Of a stretch of DNA of 64,000 nucleotides, positions 50,936 through 59,911 are shown piece after piece (the stretch's first letter is position 1; each line of letters opens with the position of its first letter). The stretch spans positions 38,653 to 102,652 of the forward strand of contig NZ_JAFCLU010000025.1 of assembly GCF_018130385.1 (NCBI RefSeq), given 5' to 3'. The notes beneath the pieces were generated by a model. It did not search any database, was not told where the DNA came from, and saw only the letters and a list, made by a program, of their open reading frames with translations. Made by a program: the position numbers and the translations under genes. Source of the DNA: Bradyrhizobium sp. AUGA SZCCT0283. GTDB taxonomy: Bacteria; Pseudomonadota; Alphaproteobacteria; Rhizobiales; Xanthobacteraceae.

Positions 50936-52404
50936 ACTTTTCCTCCCCGCGCGCGGCCGACCAGCGACGTCGTGCTGTGGCCCGGCAGAATGTCCACAAG
51001 CAGGACCTCGCCGCCGGCAGCCTCGACGATCTCATGGCCAACGACCTGTTCGCGGGTGTAGTCGCCGCCCTTGACCAGCACGCTCGGCCTCACTTTCGCG
51101 ATCAGGTCGATCGGCGTGTCCTCCTCGAAGATCGCGACGAGATCGACCGCCTCCAGCGCCGCCAGCACTTCGGCGCGCGCGCTTTCGTCCTGAACCGGGC
51201 GTCCCTCGCCCTTCAACCGCTTCACCGAGGCGTCACTGTTGAGACCGACGATCAGCCGGTCACAGGCGCGGCGCGCGGCCGTCAGCACCTTGACGTGGCC
51301 GGGATGCAGGAAGTCGAAGCAGCCATTGGTGAAGCCGATGCGCAGCCCCTGCCGGCGCCAGTCCGAAAGATGCGCATCGAGATCGCCGCCAGCAGGCACG
51401 ATCTTCTCTTCGGCCGCCAGCGACGCATGCGGCAGAATCTTCCGCCGCAGCTCGGCCGGCGTCACGGTAGCGGTGCCCTTCTTGCCGACCGCGACTGCGG
51501 CTGCCGCATTCGCCATCCGCAGCGCCGTCTCCCAGTCGGCCCCGGCCGCCAGCGTCAGCGCCAGCACGGCGGCGACCGTGTCGCCCGCGCCAGAGACGTC
51601 GCGCACCTTGACCGGCAACGCCGGCACGTGGATCGCCTCGGCGCCGCGCGCCACCAGCGTCATGCCGTATTCGCTCTGCGTCACCAGCATCGCCTCGCAA
51701 TCGGCGAGAACCATCGCGTCCTGCGCCGCGGCGGCAATGTTCAGGTCGGTATCGGCGCGGCTGCGGGTGGCTTCGGCAAATTCCTTGCGGTTGGGCGTCA
51801 GCAGCGTGGCGCCGCGATAGATCGCGAAACTGGCGCTCTTGGGATCGACGATGACGCGCTTGCCGAGCTTCTTGGCGGCGTCGATGATGTTGCGGATGAC
51901 GCGCGCCGTCAGCACGCCCTTGGCATAGTCGGACAGCAGCACGATATCGGCGCGCGGCACGAGCGGCAGGATCGCATCGATCAGCTTTTGCTCGATCTCG
52001 GCCGAGGCCGGCACGGCCTGCTCCCAATCCGCGCGCAGCATGTGGGTGGAGAAATGCTCGGAGACGAAGCGCACCTTGCGCGTCGTCGGGCGGGAGGAAT
52101 CCGAGACCAGTACCGCCTCGATCAGGTTCTCCCGCGCCAGATCGGCCTTCAGCTTCGCGCCCGCCTCGTCCTCGCCGACCAGGCCTGCAAAGATGCAGCG
52201 CGCGCCGAGAGCGGCGATGTTGCGCGCGACGTTGCCGGCGCCGCCGACATTGGTCTCGCTGCGCTGGACCGCGATGACGGGAGCCGGCGCTTCCGGCGAA
52301 ATGCGCGACACCTCGCCATAGACGAATTCGTCGAGCATGAGGTCGCCGACGCAGAGCACGGTCTGCCGTGGGATCGCCTGGCTCAGGGCTTCAAAATCGA
52401 ACAT
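50932..52404 (-). CDS. hldE: Bifunctional D-glycero-beta-D-manno-heptose-7-phosphate kinase / heptose-1-phosphate adenylyltransferase
   Basis: 490 residues, full two-domain length. The N-terminal ribokinase-fold kinase (about 1-330) has VGDLMLDEFVYGEVSRISPE, GGAGNVARNIAALGA and the catalytic VRDVSGAGDTVAAVLA. The C-terminal nucleotidyltransferase has GFTNGCFDFLHPGHVKVL and VLVKGGDYTREQVVG. It makes the ADP-heptose precursor for LPS core. It lies 18 bases downstream of hldD and overlaps the first Wzy_C gene by four bases, so hldD, hldE and the two ligase-family genes probably form one transcript. Confidence 0.96.
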   Translation of the reverse strand: MFDFEALSQAIPRQTVLCVGDLMLDEFVYGEVSRISPEAPAPVIAVQRSETNVGGAGNVARNIAALGARCIFAGLVGEDEAGAKLKADLARENLIEAVLVSDSSRPTTRKVRFVSEHFSTHMLRADWEQAVPASAEIEQKLIDAILPLVPRADIVLLSDYAKGVLTARVIRNIIDAAKKLGKRVIVDPKSASFAIYRGATLLTPNRKEFAEATRSRADTDLNIAAAAQDAMVLADCEAMLVTQSEYGMTLVARGAEAIHVPALPVKVRDVSGAGDTVAAVLALTLAAGADWETALRMANAAAAVAVGKKGTATVTPAELRRKILPHASLAAEEKIVPAGGDLDAHLSDWRRQGLRIGFTNGCFDFLHPGHVKVLTAARRACDRLIVGLNSDASVKRLKGEGRPVQDESARAEVLAALEAVDLVAIFEEDTPIDLIAKVRPSVLVKGGDYTREQVVGHEIVEAAGGEVLLVDILPGHSTTSLVGRARGGKV

Positions 52405-52422
52405 CTGTCTACCTGGTGCCCA

Positions 52423-53400
52423 TCAGCGAAAGCGATCGGTGCGATCGAGAAAACCCTTCACGTAACGCTCGACCGCGTCTTCCAGCGCGGTGAAGCCGCC
52501 ATTATATCCGGCGCGCAACAGCCGATCGACTTCGCTCTGGGTGAAGTATTGATAGCTGCCGCGGATCGCTTCGGGCATGTCGATATACTGGATGTTCGGC
52601 GTGGCGCCGAGCGCCGCATAGGCCGACAGCATCAGGTCGCGAAAGCTGCGCGCGGTGCCGGTGCCGACGTTGAAGATGCCGCTGACGCCGGGCGCCGAGA
52701 GCAGCCACATCATCACGCGCACAACATCGTCGACATAGATGAAGTCGCGCCGCTGGTCACCGTCGGCGATGCCTTCCCGATGGGACTTGAATAATTGCAC
52801 GGGGCGCCCGGCCTTGACGTCGTCGAAGCGCCGCGCCAGCACGCTCATCATCGTGCCCTTGTGATATTCGTTGGGGCCGAACACGTTGAAGAACTTCAGC
52901 CCCGCCCATTGCGGCGGCAGCCGTTCACCGCGCGCGGCGCGTTCGGCCACCGCCATGTCGAACAGATGCTTGCTCCAACCGTAGAGGTTCATCGGCCGCA
53001 GCTTCTTCAAGGCGTCCATGGATTGGTCGTCGGCAAAGCCGGCGCTGCCGTCGCCATAGGTCGCGGCCGAGGACGCGTAGATCAGCGGCGTGGCGTTCGC
53101 CGTGCACCAGTCCAGGAGCCGCATCGACAACCGGAAATTGGTCTCGATCACCAGATCGCCGTCGGTCGCCGTGGTCTCGGAAATGGCGCCGAGATGAATG
53201 ACGGCCTCCAGCCGGCGGCCCTTCAGCCAGTCCATCAGTTCCGAAGGCGGCACAAAGTCAGCGAGCCGGCGCTTGGCCAGATTGCGCCATTTGCCGTCGT
53301 GGCCGAGCACGTCGCACACGGCCACGTCCCGGCCGGCGTCATTCAACGCAGCCACGACGTTCGACCCGATAAAACCGGCGCCCCCGGTCACCAGCAACAT
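52423..53400 (-). CDS. hldD: ADP-L-glycero-D-manno-heptose 6-epimerase
   Basis: 325 residues. VTGGAGFIGSNVVAALND is the cofactor site; AAISET-like HLGAISETTATDGD, the catalytic LYGWSKHLFDMAV (YxxxK), FNVFGPNEYHKGTMMSVLAR and RRDFIYVDDVV are diagnostic for HldD/RfaD. It finishes ADP-L-glycero-D-manno-heptose. I start it at the ATG at 53400 with AGGGGA four bases upstream; an ATG five codons earlier (53415) is also possible. Confidence 0.95.
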   Translation of the reverse strand: MLLVTGGAGFIGSNVVAALNDAGRDVAVCDVLGHDGKWRNLAKRRLADFVPPSELMDWLKGRRLEAVIHLGAISETTATDGDLVIETNFRLSMRLLDWCTANATPLIYASSAATYGDGSAGFADDQSMDALKKLRPMNLYGWSKHLFDMAVAERAARGERLPPQWAGLKFFNVFGPNEYHKGTMMSVLARRFDDVKAGRPVQLFKSHREGIADGDQRRDFIYVDDVVRVMMWLLSAPGVSGIFNVGTGTARSFRDLMLSAYAALGATPNIQYIDMPEAIRGSYQYFTQSEVDRLLRAGYNGGFTALEDAVERYVKGFLDRTDRFR

Positions 53401-53463
53401 GCCATCCCCTGCCATGATTGTTCGGCAAAGCTTTGCCCCACTCCCGCGCGGCAGGCAACTCAA

Positions 53464-53555
53464 AGCGTTTTCAAGCGAAGTGTCGTCCGGTTTGCGTTAG
53501 GAAAACACGTCAAACCAAAAGGATAGGCCTCGGTTCTGATTCATCGGAACCGAGG
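53464..53555 (+). repeat. Dispersed intergenic repeat, family 1 copy 2
   Basis: About 92 bases beginning AGCGTTTTCAAGCGAAGTG and ending in the inverted repeat CCTCGGTTCTGA...CGGAACCGAGG. Similar copies are at 21831-21920 and, inverted, 54723-54814. It sits in the hldD/waaF divergent gap. Confidence 0.8.
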
Positions 53556-53659
53556 TCGAGCTTGTTTGGCGCGGTGAAGGCGGATCGCTCGACTTTACCT
53601 GCCGTTGCAGAGCGGTTACCTCCGGAGCCGGAATCACCCCGAGGCGTCGCACATAAGAT

Positions 53660-54724
53660 ATGAATATGAATTCACCCATTGGGATCGAGATGGAGGATGC
53701 CGCCGACACGCGGCCGATCCTGATCGTACCCTATATGTGGATCGGCGATTTCGTGCGCGGCCACACGGTCGTGCGTGTCCTCAAGCAGCGTTGGCCGAAC
53801 CGGCCCGTCGATTTGCTGGTGACCTCGCTATGTGCACCCCTGGTCGATTACATGCCGGGTGTCCGCGCCGGGATCGTCTGGGATCTGCCCCGCAGCCGGC
53901 TTGCGGTGGCAAAACAGTGGGGTCTCGCATCCGAACTGCGCGCCAAGGGTTATGGAACCGCCCTCGTCCTGCCCCGCACCTGGAAGGCCGCGATTGCCCC
54001 CGCGCTGGCCGGCATCCCCGAGCGGGTCGGCTTTTTCGGCGAGGCCCGATTCGGGCTGATCAACCGGATGCGCTGGGGCGAGAAGGCCCTGCCCCGCTTC
54101 ATCGACAAGAATGCCGCACTGGCGCTGCCTGCCGGCGCGCCGCTGCCGCCGGAATGGCCGGTGCCGCAGCTCGTGGTGCCGCCGGATGAAATCGCGCGCT
54201 GGCGGCAGGCCAACGACCTCGGTACTGGCCCCGCGGTGGCGCTGGCACCCGGGTCCGTCGGCGCCTCCAAGCGCTGGACCTATTACCCCGGCGCCGCCCG
54301 GCTCCTGGTCGAGCGCGGGCTCGACGTCTGGGTGGTCGGCGGCCCCGGCGAGAAGGCGCTGGCGCAGGAGATCGTTGCCGCCGGCCGCGGCAAGGTCCGC
54401 GACCTCACCGGCACTGACCTGCGCAACGGCATCCTGGCGATGGCGGCGGCCGACGTCGCCATCTCGAACGATTCCGGCCTGATGCATATCGCGGCGGCGA
54501 TCGGCACGCCGACCATGGGCATTTTCGGCCCCACCAGTCCCTATCTGTGGGCGCCGCTGAACGGCCTCGCGGCCACGGTTCTTCAGACCAAGGCCGTGCT
54601 GCCCTGCCAGCCCTGCCAACGCACCGTCTGCACCATGAACGACCACCGCTGCATGCGCGACATCGATCCCGCCTACGTGGTCGATGTCGCGCATCGCCTG
54701 CTGGTCACTCAGCCCAGAGCCTGA
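53660..54724 (+). CDS. waaF: Lipopolysaccharide heptosyltransferase II (GT9)
   Basis: 354 residues, GT9 fold. ILIVPYMWIGDFVRGHTVVR, RSRLAVAKQWGLASELRAKG, APGSVGASKRWTYYPGAARL, DLTGTDLRNGILAMAAADVA and SNDSGLMHIAAAIGTPTMG are typical of WaaF. It adds heptose from ADP-heptose to the inner core at the cytoplasmic membrane face. The ATG at 53660 is used; an in-frame ATG two codons later (53666) is also possible. Divergent from hldD. The stop is inside the next repeat, and the following gene converges on it. Confidence 0.92.
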   Translation: MNMNSPIGIEMEDAADTRPILIVPYMWIGDFVRGHTVVRVLKQRWPNRPVDLLVTSLCAPLVDYMPGVRAGIVWDLPRSRLAVAKQWGLASELRAKGYGTALVLPRTWKAAIAPALAGIPERVGFFGEARFGLINRMRWGEKALPRFIDKNAALALPAGAPLPPEWPVPQLVVPPDEIARWRQANDLGTGPAVALAPGSVGASKRWTYYPGAARLLVERGLDVWVVGGPGEKALAQEIVAAGRGKVRDLTGTDLRNGILAMAAADVAISNDSGLMHIAAAIGTPTMGIFGPTSPYLWAPLNGLAATVLQTKAVLPCQPCQRTVCTMNDHRCMRDIDPAYVVDVAHRLLVTQPRA

Positions 54725-54814
54725 TCGGTTCTGATTACATCAGAACCGGGCTCTGTTCTTTGTTTTGACGCGTTTTCCTTGCGCGAACCGGCATCCACTT
54801 CGCTCGAAAACGCT
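54723..54814 (-). repeat. Dispersed intergenic repeat, family 1 copy 3
   Basis: Reverse-oriented copy of the element at 21831-21920 and 53464-53555; read on the minus strand it begins AGCGTTTTCGAGCGAAGTG and ends with CGGTTCTGA...TCAGAACCG. It fills the whole gap between the convergent waaF and glycosyltransferase genes and supplies the stop codon bases of the latter. Confidence 0.8.
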
Positions 54815-55856
54815 ATAGCGTACGATAGACCGCGGCGATCGCATTCGCTTCCGCCTCAAGGCTGAACTTTTGCAGCACGCGCACGCGCGCCCGCTCACCC
54901 ATCGCACTTGCCGATGCCGGATCGCGCATCAACGGCTCCAGCGCGGCGACCAGCGCCTCCACATCGCCCGGCGGCGTCAGCACGCCGGTTACGCCGTCCT
55001 CGACCACGAATTCGGCCGCGCCCGCGCGCGACGCCACCAGCGCCGCACCTGAGGACATCGCCTCGATCAGCGTCAGGCCAAAGCCTTCATTGCGCGAGGT
55101 GAAGGCGTAGATCGTCAGCCGCTGGTACCAGCGCTGCACCTCCTCGATATCAAGCTCGCCCGTGATGACGATGCGCGATTGCAGGCCGGCCGCTTCGATC
55201 TGCTGCTTCAAACCGTTGGCAAAGCCCTGCTGCTCCGGCACCACCGCGCCGACGATGATTGCGGTGAAATCGGGATAACGCGGCAGCAGCCGGCACATCG
55301 CCTCGACGAAGACGTCCGTGCCCTTTTGCGCGCGCACCCGGCCGAAACAGCCGATCGCGTAACGTCCCGGCAGTTTGGCTTCCGCAAACGCCGCCGCGCG
55401 ATCGGCCGGCGGTGCATAGCGCTCGGTATCGACGCCATGCATCACCACCGTCGCCTCGCGCTTGAGAAACGACGCCGAAAGTTCGGAAGTGGCGATCACC
55501 GCATCCATCTGCCGGATCAGCCAGCGCGTCAGCCGCTTGTGATGCCGCTGCGCGGCCGAAGTGAAGACGAGCTTCAGCGGCCAGCCGAGCGCGCGCAGCA
55601 ACAGCCCAGCGATCATCTCGTCATTGCGGCGCGCATGCCAGATCAGGGAGTTGCGGCGGCGCCAGAGCTTCAAAAGATCAGCAAAACCCATCCGTGCGAT
55701 GCCGTCGGGCGCATGCGACCCGAGCCATGCCGCGCGGTACATTGTGGCAAGCTTCGGCGCCGCCATCCGGTTGGTCGCCGTGACGCCCGAATAGCGCCTG
55801 TGCAGATTCGGCACGATCAGTTGCAGATCACTGGCCAAATTGTTCTCGATCGGCAC
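54813..55856 (-). CDS. Glycosyltransferase family 4 (LPS core LpcC-like)
   Basis: 347 residues, GT-B fold. LIVPNLHRRYSGVTATNRMA at the N-terminus, LIWHARRNDEMIAGLLLRAL, YAIGCFGRVRAQKGTDVFVE and the E-x7-E block NEGFGLTLIEAMSSGAALVA are clear. It resembles rhizobial core mannosyltransferase LpcC, which uses GDP-mannose; the ManC gene in this region could supply it. The donor and position are inferred. Stop codon TAG at 54813 lies in the family 1 repeat. Confidence 0.86.
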   Translation of the reverse strand: MPIENNLASDLQLIVPNLHRRYSGVTATNRMAAPKLATMYRAAWLGSHAPDGIARMGFADLLKLWRRRNSLIWHARRNDEMIAGLLLRALGWPLKLVFTSAAQRHHKRLTRWLIRQMDAVIATSELSASFLKREATVVMHGVDTERYAPPADRAAAFAEAKLPGRYAIGCFGRVRAQKGTDVFVEAMCRLLPRYPDFTAIIVGAVVPEQQGFANGLKQQIEAAGLQSRIVITGELDIEEVQRWYQRLTIYAFTSRNEGFGLTLIEAMSSGAALVASRAGAAEFVVEDGVTGVLTPPGDVEALVAALEPLMRDPASASAMGERARVRVLQKFSLEAEANAIAAVYRTL

Positions 55857-56039
55857 GTCCGGCTCCGTTTAGGCCAGTTCCTATACGCAACATTAAGCAT
55901 AGTGGCCAGTTCGCTGCCGCCGAAACCCACTCTTCACCGCGCCCCCGTTAGCATCGCCGCCAATAGAGCGCGACCAGCATAAAGTGGAAACCGGTTTTGC
56001 GTCCGGGCGCGCTGCAAATTCAAGAGCGAGAGGTGGCCC

Positions 56040-57053
56040 ATGACCGTGCTCGTCACCGGTGGCGCCGGCTATATCGGAAGTCACATGGTTCATGCGCTGG
56101 CGGACGCCGGCGAAAGCGTCGTCGTGATCGACAATCTGTCCACCGGATTCACCGCCTTCCTGCCTGAGGGCGTGCCGCTGTTCATCGGCGACGCCGGCGA
56201 TGAAAACCTCGTCGCAGGCGTGATCGCCCAGCACAAGATCGAGAGCATCATCCATTTCGCCGGCTCCATCGTCGTGCCGGATTCGGTGCGCGATCCGCTC
56301 GGCTATTACCGCAACAACACCATGACGACCCGCAGCCTGCTGCATGCCGCGGTCAAGGGCGGCGTCAACCGCTTCATCTTTTCATCGACGGCTGCCGTCT
56401 ACGGCAATCCGGACCAGGTGCCGGTGCCCGAACACGCGCCGACGCGGCCGGCGTCGCCCTACGGCTCCTCCAAGCTGATGACGGAAATCATGCTGCACGA
56501 TGTGGCTTCCGCCCACGGCATGAACTATGTCGTGCTGCGCTACTTCAACGTCGCCGGCGCCGACCCGAAAGGCCGCTGCGGCCTCGCCACCGTCGGCGCA
56601 ACGCATCTGCTCAAGATCGCGGTCGAAGCCGCCACCGGCCAGCGCGCCAAGATCGACGTGTACGGCACCGACTACCCGACGCCGGATGGAAGCTGCATCC
56701 GCGACTTCATCCATGTCAGCGATCTGGCGCAGGCCCATCGCGCCGCGCTGGCCTATTTGCGCGGGGCGAGAGGCTCGATCACACTGAACTGCGGTTACGG
56801 CCGCGGCTATTCGGTGCTCGAGACCATCGAGGCCGTCCGCCGAGTCTCGATGCGCAATTTCGCGGTTTCATATGCACCGCGCCGCCCCGGCGACATCATG
56901 ACCATGGTCGCAGATACCAGCCGCATCCATGCGACGCTGGACTGGACGCCGCAATACGACAATCTGGAAACCATCGCCACCCACGCGCTGGCCTGGGAAC
57001 AGAAGCTGTTCCGCGACCGCGGCGGCCTTCCGCAGCATGCGGAATCGGCCTGA
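56040..57053 (+). CDS. galE: UDP-glucose 4-epimerase
   Basis: 337 residues. TGGAGYIGSHMVHALAD binds NAD, SSTAAVYGNPDQVPV and SPYGSSKLMTEIML give the serine and YxxxK catalytic residues, and VLRYFNVAGADPKGRCG is the GalE-type stretch. It interconverts UDP-glucose and UDP-galactose for LPS sugars. A GAGAGGTGGCCC leader precedes the ATG. Divergent from the preceding GT gene; about 100 bases upstream of the ABC exporter gene. Confidence 0.94.
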   Translation: MTVLVTGGAGYIGSHMVHALADAGESVVVIDNLSTGFTAFLPEGVPLFIGDAGDENLVAGVIAQHKIESIIHFAGSIVVPDSVRDPLGYYRNNTMTTRSLLHAAVKGGVNRFIFSSTAAVYGNPDQVPVPEHAPTRPASPYGSSKLMTEIMLHDVASAHGMNYVVLRYFNVAGADPKGRCGLATVGATHLLKIAVEAATGQRAKIDVYGTDYPTPDGSCIRDFIHVSDLAQAHRAALAYLRGARGSITLNCGYGRGYSVLETIEAVRRVSMRNFAVSYAPRRPGDIMTMVADTSRIHATLDWTPQYDNLETIATHALAWEQKLFRDRGGLPQHAESA

Positions 57054-57156
57054 AATCAAGCGCTTATTTGGCTTGAAAAAGCCCCGACAAGCAGGCAAGG
57101 ACTAACCGCAGCAGCCCTGACGCGCCCGGCTACCAGGCGCCGTCAATGGAACGCGG

Positions 57157-58977
57157 ATGACCGAACTTCCAAGCAAACCGACCAGAAAAATCACCGACGA
57201 TCCGTACGGCGCGGCGGTCCTGATTCGCCGCCTCGTCATGGAACAGGGCTTCGTCTATTGGCGGCGCTATCTGACCGCGTTCGCGCTAATGGGCGTGTCC
57301 GCCGGCGCCACCGCGGGCTCCGCCTATATCCTGGGCCAGGTGATCAATCAGGCCTATATCGACAAGAACGTCACAGGCATCGCCATTCTCTCCGGCGTCA
57401 CGGTGGTGCTGCTGTTCATCAAGGGTCTGGCGACCTACGGCCACACCGTGATCCTGTCGAAGATCAGCAACGCCATTCTCGCCAATAACCAGCGGCGGCT
57501 GTTTGCCAAGCTGATGAGCGAAAGCATCGCTTTCTATTCCGCGCGGCATTCCTCCGAATTTTTGGCGCGGCTGACATCGGGCGCAAAATCCATCACCGAC
57601 GTCCTGACGCTGTTGATCAACGCCGTCGGACGCGACGTGCTACTGCTGGTCAGCCTGATATTCGTGATGGTGACGCAGGATCCGGTACTGTCGTTTATCG
57701 GCCTCGTCGTGGTGCCGCCGGCGATGCTGATCCTGCGCAAGCTGGTGAAGCGCATCAAGGGCCTCGCCCACAATCAGTTCACCGGCAGCGCCGACATCAT
57801 GGAGACCATGCAGGAATCGCTGCAGGGCATCCGCACGGTGAAGGCGTTCACGCTGGAACAGACCATGCAGCGGCGGATCGACGAGAACATTGCGGTCGTC
57901 GAGCGCAACGCCAACAAGATGGCGCGGGTCTCCAATCGCTCCAACCCGCTGATGGAAATGCTCGGCGGCTTCGCGGTCGCCGGCTGCCTGCTCTATGGCG
58001 GCTACAGCGTGGTCGCGCTCGGCGCCACGCCCGGACAGTTTTTCTCCTTCATGACCGCGTTCCTGCTGGCGACCGAGCCGGCCAAACGTCTGGCGCGGCT
58101 CAACATCGACCTCAACAGCCAGTTGGTCGGCGCGCGCATGCTGCTCGAGATCGTCGACAGCCCGGCGAGCGAGCCTGCCGACAACGACAAGCCGGCGCTG
58201 AAACTCTCGAACGCGCGGGTCGAGTTCCGCGATGTCAATTTCTCCTACCGACCGGACGAACCGGTGCTGAAGGCCATGAGCTTCGTCGCCGAACCCGGCA
58301 AGACCACCGCTTTGGTCGGCCCCTCCGGCGGCGGCAAATCCACGGTGCTCGCACTCCTGCTGCGGCTTTACGAAGTGAACGACGGCGAAATCCTGATCGA
58401 CGGCCAGAACATATCCGGCGTATCGCGGCATTCGCTGCGCACCCAAACCGGCTATGTCGGGCAGGACGTCTATCTGTTCCGCGACACGATCGGCGCCAAC
58501 ATCGCCTTCGGCAAGGAAGGCGCCACCCAGGACGAGATCGTGGCGGCGGCGAAAGCGGCCTGCGCGCACGATTTCATCATGGGCTTTCCGCTTGGCTATG
58601 ACACGCCCGTCGGCGAACACGGCACGCAGCTTTCCGGTGGCCAGCGCCAACGCATCGCAGTCGCTCGGGCACTGATCAAGAACGCGCCGATCATCCTGCT
58701 CGATGAAGCGACCGCTGCGCTGGATTCGGAATCCGAAAAAGCGGTGCAGGAGGCGATCGACCATCTCTGCCAGAACCGCACCACCATCGTGATCGCCCAC
58801 CGCCTGCACACCATCATGCATGCCGACGCCATTTTGGTGGTCGAGGGCGGCGAGATCGTCGAGCGCGGCCTGCATGACGATTTGCTGCGCCGCGGCGGTC
58901 GCTATGCCTCGTTCTTCCGCCTGCAGCAGCGCGATGCCGGTCACCCCAGTCTGGCGCCGGTCAGCGCAACCGCGTAA
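57157..58977 (+). CDS. MsbA-like ABC exporter (fused permease and ATPase)
   Basis: 606 residues. The N-terminal half has six membrane helices (for example YLTAFALMGVSAGATAGSAY). The nucleotide-binding domain has Walker A GPSGGGKST (about 388-396), the signature LSGGQRQRIAVARALI (about 493), Walker B IILLDEAT (about 511) and the switch His in VIAHRLHTI. It is a full half-transporter acting as a homodimer and likely exports lipid A-core or another lipid-linked molecule; other substrates are not excluded. The C-terminal tail is short. Confidence 0.92.
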   Translation: MTELPSKPTRKITDDPYGAAVLIRRLVMEQGFVYWRRYLTAFALMGVSAGATAGSAYILGQVINQAYIDKNVTGIAILSGVTVVLLFIKGLATYGHTVILSKISNAILANNQRRLFAKLMSESIAFYSARHSSEFLARLTSGAKSITDVLTLLINAVGRDVLLLVSLIFVMVTQDPVLSFIGLVVVPPAMLILRKLVKRIKGLAHNQFTGSADIMETMQESLQGIRTVKAFTLEQTMQRRIDENIAVVERNANKMARVSNRSNPLMEMLGGFAVAGCLLYGGYSVVALGATPGQFFSFMTAFLLATEPAKRLARLNIDLNSQLVGARMLLEIVDSPASEPADNDKPALKLSNARVEFRDVNFSYRPDEPVLKAMSFVAEPGKTTALVGPSGGGKSTVLALLLRLYEVNDGEILIDGQNISGVSRHSLRTQTGYVGQDVYLFRDTIGANIAFGKEGATQDEIVAAAKAACAHDFIMGFPLGYDTPVGEHGTQLSGGQRQRIAVARALIKNAPIILLDEATAALDSESEKAVQEAIDHLCQNRTTIVIAHRLHTIMHADAILVVEGGEIVERGLHDDLLRRGGRYASFFRLQQRDAGHPSLAPVSATA

Positions 58978-59022
58978 AAGCGACCCGCCGGATTTCCACC
59001 TGTAACCTGCCGAGACCTTTTC

Positions 59023-59724
59023 ATGAACGCAGCCTCTTACGTCATTCCCGCAGCCCCGCAGCCCGCGCTTCCCGTCGTCGGCGAGACAGGTTCCTATCCG
59101 GTCCGCCGCATCTGGTGCGTCGGGCGCAACTATCTCGAGCACATCCGCGAGATGGGCAATGACGAGCGCGCGCCGCCGTTCTTCTTTGCCAAGCACGCCG
59201 ACATGCTGGTGCCCGACGGCGCCACCATCCCCTATCCGCCGCTGACCAAGGATCTGCATCACGAGGTCGAGCTGATCGTGGCCATGAAGAGCGGCGGCCT
59301 CAACATCCCAGCCAACAAGGCGCTCGATCACGTCTACGGCTATGCCGTCGGCATCGACCTGACCCGCCGCGACCTGCAGCTTGCCTCGCGCAAGAAGGAG
59401 CGGCCGTGGGAAGTCGGAAAGTCCTTCGACCATTCCGCGCCCTGCTCCGCGATCCAGCCGGCTGCCAAGATCGGTCACCCCGCCAAGGGCAAGATCTGGC
59501 TGACGGTCAACGGCAAGGAAACCCAGAAGGGCGATCTCACCGAACTGATCTGGAGCGTGCCCGAGATCATCTGGCAGCTCTCGCAGCAGGTAAAACTCGC
59601 CGCCGGCGACATCATCATGACGGGAACGCCCGCCGGTGTCTCCCAGCTCAACCCCGGCGACAAGATCGAGTGCGGCGTCGACGGCGTCGGCACGCTGAAG
59701 GTTGCGATCGGCAAGCCGGAATAG
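59023..59724 (+). CDS. Fumarylacetoacetate hydrolase (FAH) family protein
   Basis: 233 residues, the compact FAH type. IWCVGRNYLEHIREMGN, PPFFFAKHADMLVPDG, LHHEVELIVAMKSG (metal-binding E-x-E), VGIDLTRRDLQLASRKKERP with KSFDHSAP, and IIMTGTPAGVSQLNPGD follow the family. Members hydrolyse or decarboxylate 2-oxo acids such as oxaloacetate or fumarylpyruvate; the substrate is not evident. It is separated from the ABC gene by 45 bases and closed by a strong terminator. Confidence 0.93.
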   Translation: MNAASYVIPAAPQPALPVVGETGSYPVRRIWCVGRNYLEHIREMGNDERAPPFFFAKHADMLVPDGATIPYPPLTKDLHHEVELIVAMKSGGLNIPANKALDHVYGYAVGIDLTRRDLQLASRKKERPWEVGKSFDHSAPCSAIQPAAKIGHPAKGKIWLTVNGKETQKGDLTELIWSVPEIIWQLSQQVKLAAGDIIMTGTPAGVSQLNPGDKIECGVDGVGTLKVAIGKPE

Positions 59725-59750
59725 GCGGCGCGAAAACGCGCACGAGACAC

Positions 59751-59780
59751 AAAGCCCCGGATCTGATCCGGGGCTTTTTT
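59751..59780 (+). terminator. Strong rho-independent terminator after the FAH gene
   Basis: A 12-base perfect stem (59751-59762 with 59766-59777), GC-rich in its middle, has a three-base loop CTG and a run of T to 59780. It lies 26 bases after the stop codon at 59724. Confidence 0.93.
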
Positions 59781-59800
59781 CATTGGTGCGTAGAACCGGA

Positions 59801-59875
59801 GGGTGGATTAACGAAGCGTAATTCGCCGATCCAGCGTGACCTCGACGATGGCGGATTACGCTTCGCTAATCCGCC
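59801..59875. repeat. Palindromic repeat, family 3 copy 1
   Basis: Two facing arms, GGTGGATTAACGAAGCGTAA and GGCGGATTACGCTTCGCTAA, each partly self-complementary, joined by about 25 bases. Related copies at 60471-60533 (right arm shortened) and 62219-62248 (right arm only). Confidence 0.75.
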
Positions 59876-59911
59876 GCGCCTCTCGACCCCGGGGCAGGAA
59901 GTCCTGCGATG

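Noticed and set aside
50704..52794. A 696-codon frame antisense to hldE and the O-antigen ligase gene
   Set aside because: Lies opposite two well-supported genes; its Arg/Gln/Ala/Asp-rich sequence is the usual by-product of GC-rich codon use.
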